A DNA stretch of 62,907 bases from a virus: positions 1-62,907 of the IMG/VR virus record IMGVR_UViG_3300017967_000020. One strand, written 5' to 3'. Both the position numbers and the translations under genes were made by a program. Under the pieces are notes generated by a model. The model saw only the letters and a program-made list of their open reading frames with translations, was not told where the DNA came from and made no database searches. Position 1 is the first letter of the stretch. Every line of letters begins with the position of its first letter. This document shows, one piece after another, positions 1-8,226 of the stretch.

Positions 1-560
1 ATTACAGAGTTAATTCACCTGCTGGAGACTATGCTGTTCTTTATGCTGATTCAACTGCTGGAACTAACCTGACTACTGATGACGGAACTCAGAAAGCTGG
101 ATTGCTGTTTTATCAGGCAGGTATCGCAGTGGTTACAGCATCAGTATTCTTGGATGCCGCCGATGGTGGAATTCTTTCTAACTCTGCTGGAACTTGCGAG
201 ATGAACGCTGGTGCTGAAGCAATCACGGATTTGTTTGTGTCTGGTGCCATTTCTGCTTCTTGTGATGCTTTGAGACAACGCTTGTACAATGTACAGTTCA
301 ACAACACTACTGAGTTGAACAGTACTGTTTATTTCTGTCGTGCTCATCATAACGAATTCAATTATAGTACCAATCCTACTTACCTAAGTTCTTCAAAGTT
401 GGTTGTCAAGAACAATGCATCAGACACTCCTGTCTCTTATATTACAACAGTTGGGCTTTATTCTGCAGACAATGAATTGTTAGCTGTTGCAAAGATGTCA
501 GAACCTTTGAAGAAAGATCCTTCTAATGAATTAACTTTGAGAGTTAGACTAGATTACTAA
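1..560 (+). CDS. Virion structural / tail-fibre protein, 5'-truncated
   Basis: The reading frame is open from the window edge (first full codon at base 3) to a TAA at 558-560, so only the C-terminal 185 residues are visible. An internal TTG at 102 is not a credible start, because the frame continues upstream with similar composition. The protein is rich in Ala, Ser, Thr and Asn with no signal peptide or catalytic motif. Its last 40 residues (YITTVGLYSADNELLAVAKM, then a Leu/Arg-rich end) resemble the C-terminus of the next gene, including the NPTYL/NPTFL segment upstream. Such ends are common in marine T4-like phage structural proteins, but the exact role (fibre, baseplate appendage) is inferred. 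Confidence 0.55.
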   Translation, partial: YRVNSPAGDYAVLYADSTAGTNLTTDDGTQKAGLLFYQAGIAVVTASVFLDAADGGILSNSAGTCEMNAGAEAITDLFVSGAISASCDALRQRLYNVQFNNTTELNSTVYFCRAHHNEFNYSTNPTYLSSSKLVVKNNASDTPVSYITTVGLYSADNELLAVAKMSEPLKKDPSNELTLRVRLDY

Positions 561-565
561 GAAGA

Positions 566-576
566 TACTATTTATA
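566..576 (+). promoter_or_regulatory. Late-type promoter motif (ACTATTTAT)
   Basis: The sequence TACTATTTATA lies in the 59-bp gap upstream of the gene at 620. It is one of nine copies of ACTATTTA(T/C) found in gaps upstream of virion-type genes. Promoter activity is inferred from recurrence and position. Confidence 0.45.
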
Positions 577-584
577 CTAATAAA

Positions 585-614
585 TGAATTAATTTAATCA
601 TTCAAGCGTATAAT
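585..614 (+). promoter_or_regulatory. Early/middle-type promoter motif (TGAAT-N19-TATAAT)
   Basis: TGAAT at 585-589 and TATAAT at 609-614 are separated by 19 bp, with CAAGCG directly before the -10 box. This matches six other copies in the window. The -10 box ends only 5 bp before the ATG at 620, so a transcript from here would be leaderless or begin inside the gene. It may therefore be a decoy or an additional promoter to the late motif at 566. Confidence 0.4.
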
Positions 615-619
615 AAGAT

Positions 620-1792
620 ATGAGTATTTATAAATTTAAAAATGAAGAAGTGTTTGTTAATACATTGACTCTATATCCAAAATATGAATTCGTAGCATAT
701 TCTGGAACACTTTATATTAACAACAAACAGGCAGATGTGGGGGCATTTAACTCTCAAAGTCTAAGTGTGCCATCTGGCTATATTTCTCTATACGAAATGA
801 ACATCGACAGACTATCTGGATCTAATGATTATGTTTATCCGTTTATTACAAAGGATGGCTCTCTTCAATCTTTTAAAACTGTCAGTAATAGTCAGTTTGC
901 TCAGTCTTTTGCGCATGGGGATGTAATCACTGGATCTTATCCAATGTCTTCCTCTTTATATCGAAACTATTATTCTCAGTCTGCCAATCGTCCTCATTTA
1001 AATGCATTAAGAAATACAATGAATTTTTATAAGACTTTGTCTTCACATTATGAATTTAGTGGATCTCTTGGAGATAAAGGCGAACAAGAAGCAAATTTGA
1101 TCAGTGTACCTTCAATTTTTTATGGCAGCAGGATTAAAAAAGGATCGGTAGATTTGAGATTTTATATAACCGGTACTTTAGTCGGACAACTACAAGATAT
1201 AAAAAGAAATGGAGAATTGATTCAAGTTGCCCCATCTGGTTCAACTGGCTCTGGTTCATGTGCTGGCGTTGTGTTGTACAATGAAGGTTTTATGTTGCTT
1301 ACTGGTAGTTGGGAATTGGATACAACAAAGATGAATTATATCAACGATATTTCTCTCAAGAAGAGTACGAAATGGGTTTATTGGGGATCTGGTATAACAG
1401 GGTTCGATAATGATCCAATGACTGGATCGCACACTAGCATTTCTTTTCAGGGTGAAACCATGACTCCAACAATTTCTATGTATGCTCATGCGATGAAAGG
1501 AGAGTTGAATCACTCTAATAATCCCACATTCTTAAAGAATGATCAGCAATTGTATACCACTAGCAATATTCAGTCTGGTACGTTATATTTAGAAAATAAT
1601 AATGCTTTGATCAAAAATACTGTCTATAACATATATGACAACAATGAAGAAACATTTCAGAAGCACACATATATTTCCAAAGTAGTGATCTATGATGAGC
1701 ACATGAATGTACTTGGGGTTGCTAAGGTTGCAAAACCAGTTAAGAAAACTGAAGATAGGGAGTTCAGTTTTAAATTAAAATTAGATTTATAG
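620..1792 (+). CDS. Virion structural protein (tail-fibre-like)
   Basis: This is a 390-residue protein of mixed Ser, Asn, Tyr and Thr composition without signal peptide, membrane segment or enzymatic motif. The C-terminal part (NPTFL near residue 305, then ISKVVIYDEHMNVLGVAKV and a charged end) is a diverged copy of the end of the preceding gene, suggesting a common assembly or attachment domain. The start at 620 has only a weak ribosome site. The gap before it carries a late-type and an early-type promoter motif. A structural role is supported by the paralogous end and by similarity in style to marine myovirus structural proteins; the specific virion location is unknown. Confidence 0.55.
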   Translation: MSIYKFKNEEVFVNTLTLYPKYEFVAYSGTLYINNKQADVGAFNSQSLSVPSGYISLYEMNIDRLSGSNDYVYPFITKDGSLQSFKTVSNSQFAQSFAHGDVITGSYPMSSSLYRNYYSQSANRPHLNALRNTMNFYKTLSSHYEFSGSLGDKGEQEANLISVPSIFYGSRIKKGSVDLRFYITGTLVGQLQDIKRNGELIQVAPSGSTGSGSCAGVVLYNEGFMLLTGSWELDTTKMNYINDISLKKSTKWVYWGSGITGFDNDPMTGSHTSISFQGETMTPTISMYAHAMKGELNHSNNPTFLKNDQQLYTTSNIQSGTLYLENNNALIKNTVYNIYDNNEETFQKHTYISKVVIYDEHMNVLGVAKVAKPVKKTEDREFSFKLKLDL

Positions 1793-1799
1793 GAGAAGT

Positions 1800-2360
1800 A
1801 TGAACTGTATATTAGGGCTTGATATAAGCACGTCTGTTATAGGAATGGCTGTAATGGACTATGATCACAAATTAATCCATTATAGGAATTTAAAATTTAA
1901 TACAAAAGAAGATCTTGAAATTAGATGTTGGCAGTTCAAGCAAGAGTTGGCAGAGGTTTTTGATAATTATGGTTTCGATGCGGTTTATGTAGAACAGCCT
2001 GCAATGATGTTTGGCGGCGGAAAGACGACTGCCCAAACAATGTCAAAACTCCAAAGATTCAATGGAATGTGCTGCTACGCCGTATACACTCAGACATTCT
2101 TAGTGCCAGAATTGGTTCATCCTAACTCAGCAAGAAAAAAAATGAATATTTCGATACCACGAATCGTAAAGAATAAGAAGCACCACATTATCAATGAAGT
2201 TCAAAAGAGATATCCAAATTTCACTTTTGAAGTCACCAGACAAGGTAATCCAAAGCCCGGAACTGATGACATAGCCGATGCTATCGTAATTGCTTATTAT
2301 GGTGTTTCTGAATTCAAAGAGGGGCTAAATGATATCGGAGAAAATAAAATTAGTGAATAA
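1800..2360 (+). CDS. RuvC-like Holliday-junction resolvase
   Basis: This 186-residue protein has an RNase H-fold resolvase pattern. The N-terminal strand is GLDIS with D8, a second strand is VYVEQPA with E65, and a C-terminal helix TDDIADAIVIA supplies acidic residues D156, D157 and D160. These match the RuvC four-acid active site in order and spacing. It should resolve branched DNA formed in phage recombination and trim junctions before packaging, the job done in T4 by the unrelated endonuclease VII (gp49). Its last 32 bases overlap the primase gene, and the SbcCD-like gene follows, so it sits in a recombination/replication trio. Family is confident; substrate preference is inferred. Confidence 0.75.
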   Translation: MNCILGLDISTSVIGMAVMDYDHKLIHYRNLKFNTKEDLEIRCWQFKQELAEVFDNYGFDAVYVEQPAMMFGGGKTTAQTMSKLQRFNGMCCYAVYTQTFLVPELVHPNSARKKMNISIPRIVKNKKHHIINEVQKRYPNFTFEVTRQGNPKPGTDDIADAIVIAYYGVSEFKEGLNDIGENKISE

Positions 2361-3264
2361 TGTTTTAGGATATCCTAAAAGACAATCGTCTGAACACCTA
2401 TATACATGCCCATTTTGTAATCATCATAAGAAAAAGTTTTCTGTTAATTTTAGCATGAATGTTTTTAAATGTTGGGTATGTGACGCAAGAGGCAGAAATA
2501 TTAGACGGATTATTCGTCGATTTGGATCTTTTACTCAATTAAAAGAATGGGACAAACTATCAGGCATTGTAGATCACTCAAGATTAGAATTTGATTTGTT
2601 TGCAGAAGAAGAAGAACAGCAGGAGCAAATTATCTCTTTACCTAAAGAATTTAAGACTCTTACAGGAAAACCTAACATAGTTGACAAAAGAGCCTTGTGT
2701 TATCTACAAAAACGTAGAATTGAACCTTGTGATTTGTTGAAATACAAAATTGGCTATTGCAGCGAAGGAGAATTTGAAGGTAGAATTATTATTCCATCTT
2801 TCAATATTGATGGATATGTGAACTACTTTATTGCTCGCTCGTTCGACGGGCATTGGATGCGTTATAAGAATCCCGACGCATCTAGAGATATCATCTTCAA
2901 TGAGTTGATCATTGATTGGGATTCGGATGTAATATTGGTAGAAGGAGTATTTGATGCTATATTCGCAGGAAACGCTGTTGCTTTATTGGGCTCAACTCTA
3001 CGTGAAGAGTCAAAACTGTTCCAGCACATAATCAGAAATGATTCGAGTGTCTTCATTGCTTTAGATCCGGATGCAGAAGATAAGGCAATGAAGATTGCTC
3101 GTACACTTCTTAAATATGATATTGAGGTTTGGAAGATTGATTTACCAAAGGGAGAGGATGTTTCTTCTATAGGCAAAGAAGCCTTTGCAGAACTCAAAAA
3201 GAATGCTGTCTTGATGCGAGACGATCAAGACTGGATTCTCAAAAGAAAACTTATGTCTCTATAA
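2329..3264 (+). CDS. DNA primase (zinc finger plus Toprim)
   Basis: This 311-residue primase has a CHC2-type zinc-binding start (C27-x2-C30, then C48-x2-C51). A Toprim core follows: ILVEGVFDA at about 202-210 with E205 and D209, then ALDPDAE with D246 and D248. It corresponds to T4 gp61 and to compact DnaG proteins and would make RNA primers for lagging-strand synthesis with the DnaB-type helicase at 53914. The ATG at 2329 lies within the end of the resolvase gene, giving translational coupling. No C-terminal helicase domain is fused, so primase and helicase are separate polypeptides about 50 kb apart. Confidence 0.85.
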   Translation: MISEKIKLVNNVLGYPKRQSSEHLYTCPFCNHHKKKFSVNFSMNVFKCWVCDARGRNIRRIIRRFGSFTQLKEWDKLSGIVDHSRLEFDLFAEEEEQQEQIISLPKEFKTLTGKPNIVDKRALCYLQKRRIEPCDLLKYKIGYCSEGEFEGRIIIPSFNIDGYVNYFIARSFDGHWMRYKNPDASRDIIFNELIIDWDSDVILVEGVFDAIFAGNAVALLGSTLREESKLFQHIIRNDSSVFIALDPDAEDKAMKIARTLLKYDIEVWKIDLPKGEDVSSIGKEAFAELKKNAVLMRDDQDWILKRKLMSL

Positions 3265-3295
3265 TGATCAATATTCTAAACAAAAAGGAGGGAAA

Positions 3296-6200
3296 ATGAT
3301 TAAAATAGCACACATTGCAGACACTCATATTCGTAATTTAAAGTACCACTATGAGTATAAGGTTATCTTTTCGCAAATTTACGAAACCTTACGAAATGAG
3401 AAGGTTGACTATATCGTACACTGCGGAGACATAGCACACACCAAAACACAGATTTCTCCAGAGTTTGTAGAAATGGCTTCTGAGTTCTTTTATAACTTAG
3501 CAGAGATTGCACCGACATACATTATCTTAGGAAACCACGATGGTAATCTCAAGAACAGTTCTCGACAAGATGCGATTACTCCAATTATCAATGCATTGGA
3601 TCACAGCAATCTACACCTACTTAAGAACTCAGGCGAAACAGACATTGGAGATGATGTTGTGTTGAATGTGTTATCGGTATTTGACGAAGACAATTGGATA
3701 GATCCCACAGATGATAGTAAAATTAACATTGCTTTGTATCATGGTGCGGTGCAATATTCTAAGACAGATGCAGGCTACTCAATGACACACGGAGATCACG
3801 ACATTTCTATCTTCGATGAGTTTGATTATGCTATGCTCGGAGACATTCATCAGCGTCAGTATCTCAACGATAAACGCACTATCTGGTATGCAGGCTCAAC
3901 AGTTCAGCAGAATTTTGGAGAAACAGACGACAAGGGTATTCTTATTTGGAATATCAAAAGCAAGACGAAGCACACCATTAAGCCTGTGATATTCAGTAAC
4001 CCACGCCCATTTCTATCTTGGAATATTGAACTGGATGTGAATGGTAATCCAGACATCTCAAATTTTAACCCACCAGAAGGAGCAAGAATCCGTGTTATTG
4101 CTGATAATTCTTTATCGATTGATCAAATCAAGAAGGCAACTGAGGTTGTCAAACATAAATTCAATCCAGAATCCGTTACATTCCTCAATAGAGCAACAAG
4201 TAGGAACTCAGTAGAATTAGGAGAAGGAGAATCTGAAGTACTTGATCTTCGCAATATTGAGGTACAAGAAGATTTGATTGAAGAATATTTGGATCCATTT
4301 AATTTATCACAAGATGAATTAGAAAATGTTTATCGACTTAACAAGAAATATAATGACGCCATAGCACAACAAGATGATATCTCTAGGAATGTTAATTGGA
4401 ACTTAGACAGAATCAGATGGGACAATTTGTTCAACTATGGAGCAGGTAATGAAATTAATTTTCAGAATCTTAACGGCATTGTTGGCATCTTCGGTAAAAA
4501 TTTCTCAGGTAAGTCATCCATCATTGATTCAATCTTGTTCTCAATGTTTAACTCAACTTCTAAAAATGAAAAGAAGAACCTCAACGTAATCAACCAAAAC
4601 AAGGAAAAAGCATTAGCAAAACTTGATGTTACCGTTGGGGAACAGAAATTTGTTATTGAACGAGAAGCAGAGAAATATACAAAGAAGTTAAAGGGAGAGG
4701 AAACACTTGAAGCCAAGACAGGCGTAACCTTTTATTCGGAGTCATTAGTGACAGGCGATATAACGCCCTTAAATGGCACTACAAGGAACGATACAGATAA
4801 AGCTATACGAAACCACTTTGGATCATTGGGAGACTTTCTATTGACATCTATGAGCTCCCAAAACGGTGCTTTGAATTTCATCTCCGAAGGCGCTTCAAAA
4901 CGAAAAGAGATCTTCGCAAAATTTCTTGATTTGAATCAGTTTGAACAAAAGTATCGTCTTGCGAAAGAGGACTCGGCAGAGGTACGTGCGCTTCTTAAAC
5001 GCCTTGAAGGTAGGGATTTTCACCAAGAAAAGAAAGAACAAGTAATTGATTTAGCAAAAGTTACAAAGCGCTTGAATGGGCACGAAGAAGATTGCAGAGT
5101 GTTAACGGCTCAAATTGAAGAGCTTAATAATGAAATAGCCTTGCTAGAATCGTCAATCAATTCAGTCCCAACAGAATTAATTGATATAGCAAAAGTTAGA
5201 AACAATATTGTTTCGAAAAGGACACAAGTGTCTAGGTTATACGATCATATAGAAGAGCTTACCAACGAGAAAAGAGGTAAAGAAGAAAGATATAGAGCAC
5301 TATGTGATTTTGAAGAGACATTTGATATTGAAGGGCTAAATTCCAAAAAAGTTAAAATTGATGAATTGATACAATTAATTGATGATACCACTACAGATAT
5401 AAAAGCAAAAGAGCGAGAATACAATTCAAATGCCTCAAAGAAGAAACTATTGGACGGGATACCTTGTGGCTCAAGTTTCCCTAAATGTAAGTTTATCAAA
5501 GATGCAAATATTGCCGTTGCCCATCTTCCTGCTATTCGTATGGAGATTGAGTCAGCAAGTGATAAAGTTTCAACATTTGAGGCAAGCCTAAGAGATCTCA
5601 ACCCAGAAAAGGTATCAGAACACTTAGCCAAGTTTCAAAAGCTGCTTGATAAGAAAGTAGAAGTATCTTCACGAATCACGGAAATTGGGTTGCAACATGA
5701 TCGTGACGTCACGACAATTAAACTTCTCACTAAAGAAATAGAAGAATTAGAACTAGAACAAAAAAGCTATGAAGACAATAAAGAAGCTATTGAAAATTTG
5801 GAATCAATGTTATCTAAGAAAGCTTCTATAGAAGCCAAGTTGCAAACCACCAAGAGAACATTGGCGAAATGTGAAAAAGATCGGCTAGACTTCTATAAAC
5901 AAACCGGATCAATTGAAGAGAAGATTAAGAATCTTGAGGAGTTGTCGGAACAACTAGAACAATACCGTTCCGAATACTCAGCATATGATTTGTACATGCA
6001 ATGCATGCACTCTAATGGGATTGCGTTCGATGTGATTAAAAAGAAGCTTCCTGTCATTAATGAAGAAATTTCAAAGACAATTGCCAACATTGTAGATTTC
6101 AATATCTTTTTTGAGGTTGATGGGGGAAAATTTGAAATTTATATTAAGCACCCAAAGCATGATCCGCGCCCTCTAGAGATGGGCTCTGGAGCAGAGAAAA

Positions 6201-6454
6201 CCATCGCAGCTATGGCTATTCGAATGGCTTTGCTGACTGTCTCATCTATGCCAAAAGGAAATATATTTATTTTAGATGAACCTGGGACAGCATTAGATGA
6301 AGAAAATATGGAAGGCTTTATTCGTATTTTGGAACTAATTAAAGTAAACTTTAAAACAGTTTTACTAATTAGTCATCTAGATTCGTTAAAAGATTGCGTT
6401 GATATGCAGATCGTCATAGATAAAAAGGATGGCTATGCTCATGTTAAACAATAG
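3296..6454 (+). CDS. Single-chain SbcD-SbcC (Mre11-Rad50-like) nuclease/ATPase
   Basis: This 1052-residue protein joins what T4 encodes as two genes (47 and 46). The N-terminal third is a calcineurin-like phosphoesterase: D9-T-H11, G44-D45, G79-N-H81-D82, H149 and GDIHQRQ at 182-188. The rest is a Rad50/SbcC ATPase: Walker A GKNFSGKS at 400-407, two long charged coiled-coil arms, and a Cys-x6-Cys apex (C724, C731) in place of the usual CxxC hook. A signature EMGSGAEKT and Walker B NIFILDEPGTA follow. It should process DNA ends for recombination-dependent replication and degrade host DNA. A strong AGGAGG-like site precedes the ATG. The frame is uninterrupted, so the fusion is real in this sequence. 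Confidence 0.9.
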   Translation: MIKIAHIADTHIRNLKYHYEYKVIFSQIYETLRNEKVDYIVHCGDIAHTKTQISPEFVEMASEFFYNLAEIAPTYIILGNHDGNLKNSSRQDAITPIINALDHSNLHLLKNSGETDIGDDVVLNVLSVFDEDNWIDPTDDSKINIALYHGAVQYSKTDAGYSMTHGDHDISIFDEFDYAMLGDIHQRQYLNDKRTIWYAGSTVQQNFGETDDKGILIWNIKSKTKHTIKPVIFSNPRPFLSWNIELDVNGNPDISNFNPPEGARIRVIADNSLSIDQIKKATEVVKHKFNPESVTFLNRATSRNSVELGEGESEVLDLRNIEVQEDLIEEYLDPFNLSQDELENVYRLNKKYNDAIAQQDDISRNVNWNLDRIRWDNLFNYGAGNEINFQNLNGIVGIFGKNFSGKSSIIDSILFSMFNSTSKNEKKNLNVINQNKEKALAKLDVTVGEQKFVIEREAEKYTKKLKGEETLEAKTGVTFYSESLVTGDITPLNGTTRNDTDKAIRNHFGSLGDFLLTSMSSQNGALNFISEGASKRKEIFAKFLDLNQFEQKYRLAKEDSAEVRALLKRLEGRDFHQEKKEQVIDLAKVTKRLNGHEEDCRVLTAQIEELNNEIALLESSINSVPTELIDIAKVRNNIVSKRTQVSRLYDHIEELTNEKRGKEERYRALCDFEETFDIEGLNSKKVKIDELIQLIDDTTTDIKAKEREYNSNASKKKLLDGIPCGSSFPKCKFIKDANIAVAHLPAIRMEIESASDKVSTFEASLRDLNPEKVSEHLAKFQKLLDKKVEVSSRITEIGLQHDRDVTTIKLLTKEIEELELEQKSYEDNKEAIENLESMLSKKASIEAKLQTTKRTLAKCEKDRLDFYKQTGSIEEKIKNLEELSEQLEQYRSEYSAYDLYMQCMHSNGIAFDVIKKKLPVINEEISKTIANIVDFNIFFEVDGGKFEIYIKHPKHDPRPLEMGSGAEKTIAAMAIRMALLTVSSMPKGNIFILDEPGTALDEENMEGFIRILELIKVNFKTVLLISHLDSLKDCVDMQIVIDKKDGYAHVKQ

Positions 6455-6462
6455 GAGGACAC

Positions 6463-6672
6463 ATGACTATGGAAGAAATGAAAGAAAAACAAGAAGCAGT
6501 AGTAGATGCATGGTTGTCAAAAGTAACAAGTCGCAAACTTATGGTTTGGACAGCATCAACTATCTTAATGTATATGGGAATGATTGAATCCGCAGATTGG
6601 GTTATGATTTCTGCTATCTATATTGGTGGACAATCGATTATTGATGGTATCGCTAAAATGAAGGGAGTATGA
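6463..6672 (+). CDS. Small membrane protein, holin-like candidate
   Basis: This is a 69-residue protein with a charged N-terminus, a TSRKL junction and two hydrophobic stretches (about residues 28-42 and 46-63), ending in basic residues. The TSRK-hydrophobic layout recalls small phage holins. It is followed without a gap by a one-membrane-segment coiled-coil protein and a signal-peptide coiled-coil protein, the layout of a lysis cassette. No endolysin is seen next to it, so the holin role is an inference from topology and neighbours. Ribosome site AGGAGG at 6452-6457. Confidence 0.4.
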   Translation: MTMEEMKEKQEAVVDAWLSKVTSRKLMVWTASTILMYMGMIESADWVMISAIYIGGQSIIDGIAKMKGV

Positions 6673-7043
6673 TGGCTTTAGACTATGTGCTCAAGCATTG
6701 GAAAGAACTGCTTATTGCAGTTCTTTTCCTCGTTCTTTGGCTGAAATCTCGAATGGACTATGCTTCTTTGAAGGAGCTAGAGCAGCAAAGAATTGAGGCT
6801 CATGAAGAATCAATGCAGGAATTAAAAAATAATTATGAAGAAAGAATAAAAGATCAAAAGGAAGCATATGAAAAATATAAAGAAGAAGTTGACATTATCT
6901 TGGATCACTACGGCAACAGAGTTGCAGAGTTGGAATTTAAAACATCTGAAAAGAAGCAAGAATACCAGAACATCCTCAAAGAAAAACCAGAAACACTAAT
7001 TAAAGAAATAGAGCAAAAATTTGGATTTAAATATGTTGAGTAG
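6669..7043 (+). CDS. Membrane-anchored coiled-coil protein, i-spanin-like
   Basis: This 124-residue protein has one N-terminal membrane segment (about residues 13-27, ELLIAVLFLVLWL) and then a long Glu/Lys-rich coiled coil to the C-terminus. That is the topology of inner-membrane spanin subunits (Rz-like), which bridge to an outer-membrane partner at lysis. The ATG overlaps the preceding stop, and the next gene starts within its last 11 bases. Spanins are recognised by layout rather than sequence, so the assignment is tentative; a tail or cell-envelope accessory protein is also possible. Confidence 0.35.
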   Translation: MMALDYVLKHWKELLIAVLFLVLWLKSRMDYASLKELEQQRIEAHEESMQELKNNYEERIKDQKEAYEKYKEEVDIILDHYGNRVAELEFKTSEKKQEYQNILKEKPETLIKEIEQKFGFKYVE

Positions 7044-7452
7044 TTTATTGATTTTATTTATTGGAGTAGCTCAAGCGGACAACGGCAAGTTCACTTATCT
7101 AGAGCCAGAACAGCCTTGTCCATTTAAGGGCACTCTATTAGACGACGAAGCCATGTCGCATTTATTAACATTGCCAGATTATGAACAAGAAAAGTGTGAC
7201 ATACAGAAGCAAAAAGAGTTGGATTTATTACAAACAGAGTGTGATCTTAAACAAGATCAGATGCAATCAGATATCGATTTCCACAAAAGTGAAGTTGATA
7301 GAGTTACTAAAGAAAAAAATGATGTCATCAAAGCTCTTGAAGACGAAATTGAAGTCTTAGGAAAAGACAATAAAGGACTCATATTCTCATCAGGAGTTGT
7401 AGTAGGGGTTACTGTTACGTATTTATTTGTAAAAGCACTCGGAGGTACATGA
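7033..7452 (+). CDS. Secreted coiled-coil protein with C-terminal membrane anchor
   Basis: The ATG at 7033 gives 139 residues beginning with a clear signal peptide (LSSLLILFIGVAQA, cleavage before DNGK). A TTG at 7021 is less likely. After the signal comes a PFKGTLLDDEA segment, then a Lys/Glu/Asp coiled coil, then a membrane segment at about 116-136. Proteins with signal peptide, PFxGxLL segment, coiled coil and terminal hydrophobic helix recur in marine phages near holin-like genes. Function is not established; an envelope or lysis role is inferred from topology and from the two membrane genes directly upstream. Confidence 0.4.
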   Translation: MLSSLLILFIGVAQADNGKFTYLEPEQPCPFKGTLLDDEAMSHLLTLPDYEQEKCDIQKQKELDLLQTECDLKQDQMQSDIDFHKSEVDRVTKEKNDVIKALEDEIEVLGKDNKGLIFSSGVVVGVTVTYLFVKALGGT

Positions 7453-7838
7453 TGAAAATTGATGATCTTAATAAGGTTGCGGCATATGAAAAAGCAATAA
7501 AACAAAAATATGGGTATGATGCCGTTAAAAACCCAAATGCCGGTTGGGATGATGATAAAGAAAAAGAATATCTAGAGACAACAAAAAAATTTGAATCTAA
7601 GGTTTCTCGTTATAACGAAGACAATGATTTGGTTGAAGTTGATGGTTTTTTAATGCCTAAAAGACTACTTAATGTAGAGACGAAACGTATCTGTGATACA
7701 TGTTCTACCTATTCTTTCGATAAAGGTGATGACTTTTATATGCATAAATTTGATTGCTGTCAGAGATGCTTCATCCAATATGTCGAAGGGCGAGAAGAAA
7801 GATGGCAATCAGGATGGCGTCCAAACATAGAGGAATAA
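7449..7838 (+). CDS. Small Cys-rich (zinc-finger-like) protein, unknown
   Basis: This 129-residue acidic/basic mixed protein has a possible zinc knuckle (C82-x2-C85 and C103-C104-x2-C107) followed by an aromatic, Arg-rich tail (REERWQSGWRP). The pair of ATG codons at 7449 and 7452 overlaps the preceding TGA, so translation is coupled; GGAGG at 7440-7444 is the ribosome site. I do not recognise a family. The four spaced Cys residues suggest metal-stabilised folding, but no enzymatic motif is visible. Confidence 0.45.
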   Translation: MMKIDDLNKVAAYEKAIKQKYGYDAVKNPNAGWDDDKEKEYLETTKKFESKVSRYNEDNDLVEVDGFLMPKRLLNVETKRICDTCSTYSFDKGDDFYMHKFDCCQRCFIQYVEGREERWQSGWRPNIEE

Positions 7839-7841
7839 AAA

Positions 7842-8198
7842 ATGAAAGTAACAAAAAACTATATCAAGCAACTTGTAAAAGAAGAGCTTCAAGCTGTATT
7901 GGAAAATAATACGGAGTATATCGCTGGTGACGGCGGTGCTGATCGTATTGATGGGGTTAAAACAACCCTTTCTAAAGTTAATCTTGGCGTAAATCATCCA
8001 AAAATGAAAGATGTGAAAGAAAAGTTAAAAAGTATGCCGAATGGATCATTCACCAAAAATACAGCAATGGGCGATGATTTTCTTTATGTTAAGTCTGAGG
8101 AAGGTAATGCCTATTATGCTGCTAATCACCGTGGCAATAATAGGGCAGATTCTGCATATGAAGAATTGGAAGCATTGGGTTACAAAGAAGTTAAGTAA
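7842..8198 (+). CDS. Class A leader protein, predicted internal-head cargo
   Basis: This 118-residue protein opens with MKVTKNYIKQLVKEEL, the leader shared with genes at 14948, 15403, 59977 and 60440. The leader ends at VLE21 before Asn, close to a prohead-protease site (hydrophobic-x-Glu) though less canonical than in the other members. The remaining ~97 residues (Gly/Asp-rich, then charged) resemble nothing I recognise. It stands 3 bp downstream of the zinc-finger gene and two genes before the large terminase. I infer that the leader directs it into the prohead and is removed by gp21; the cargo function is unknown. Confidence 0.5.
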   Translation: MKVTKNYIKQLVKEELQAVLENNTEYIAGDGGADRIDGVKTTLSKVNLGVNHPKMKDVKEKLKSMPNGSFTKNTAMGDDFLYVKSEEGNAYYAANHRGNNRADSAYEELEALGYKEVK

Positions 8199-8226
8199 TT
8201 CACATTTAAGATAGGAGAAGGAATAA

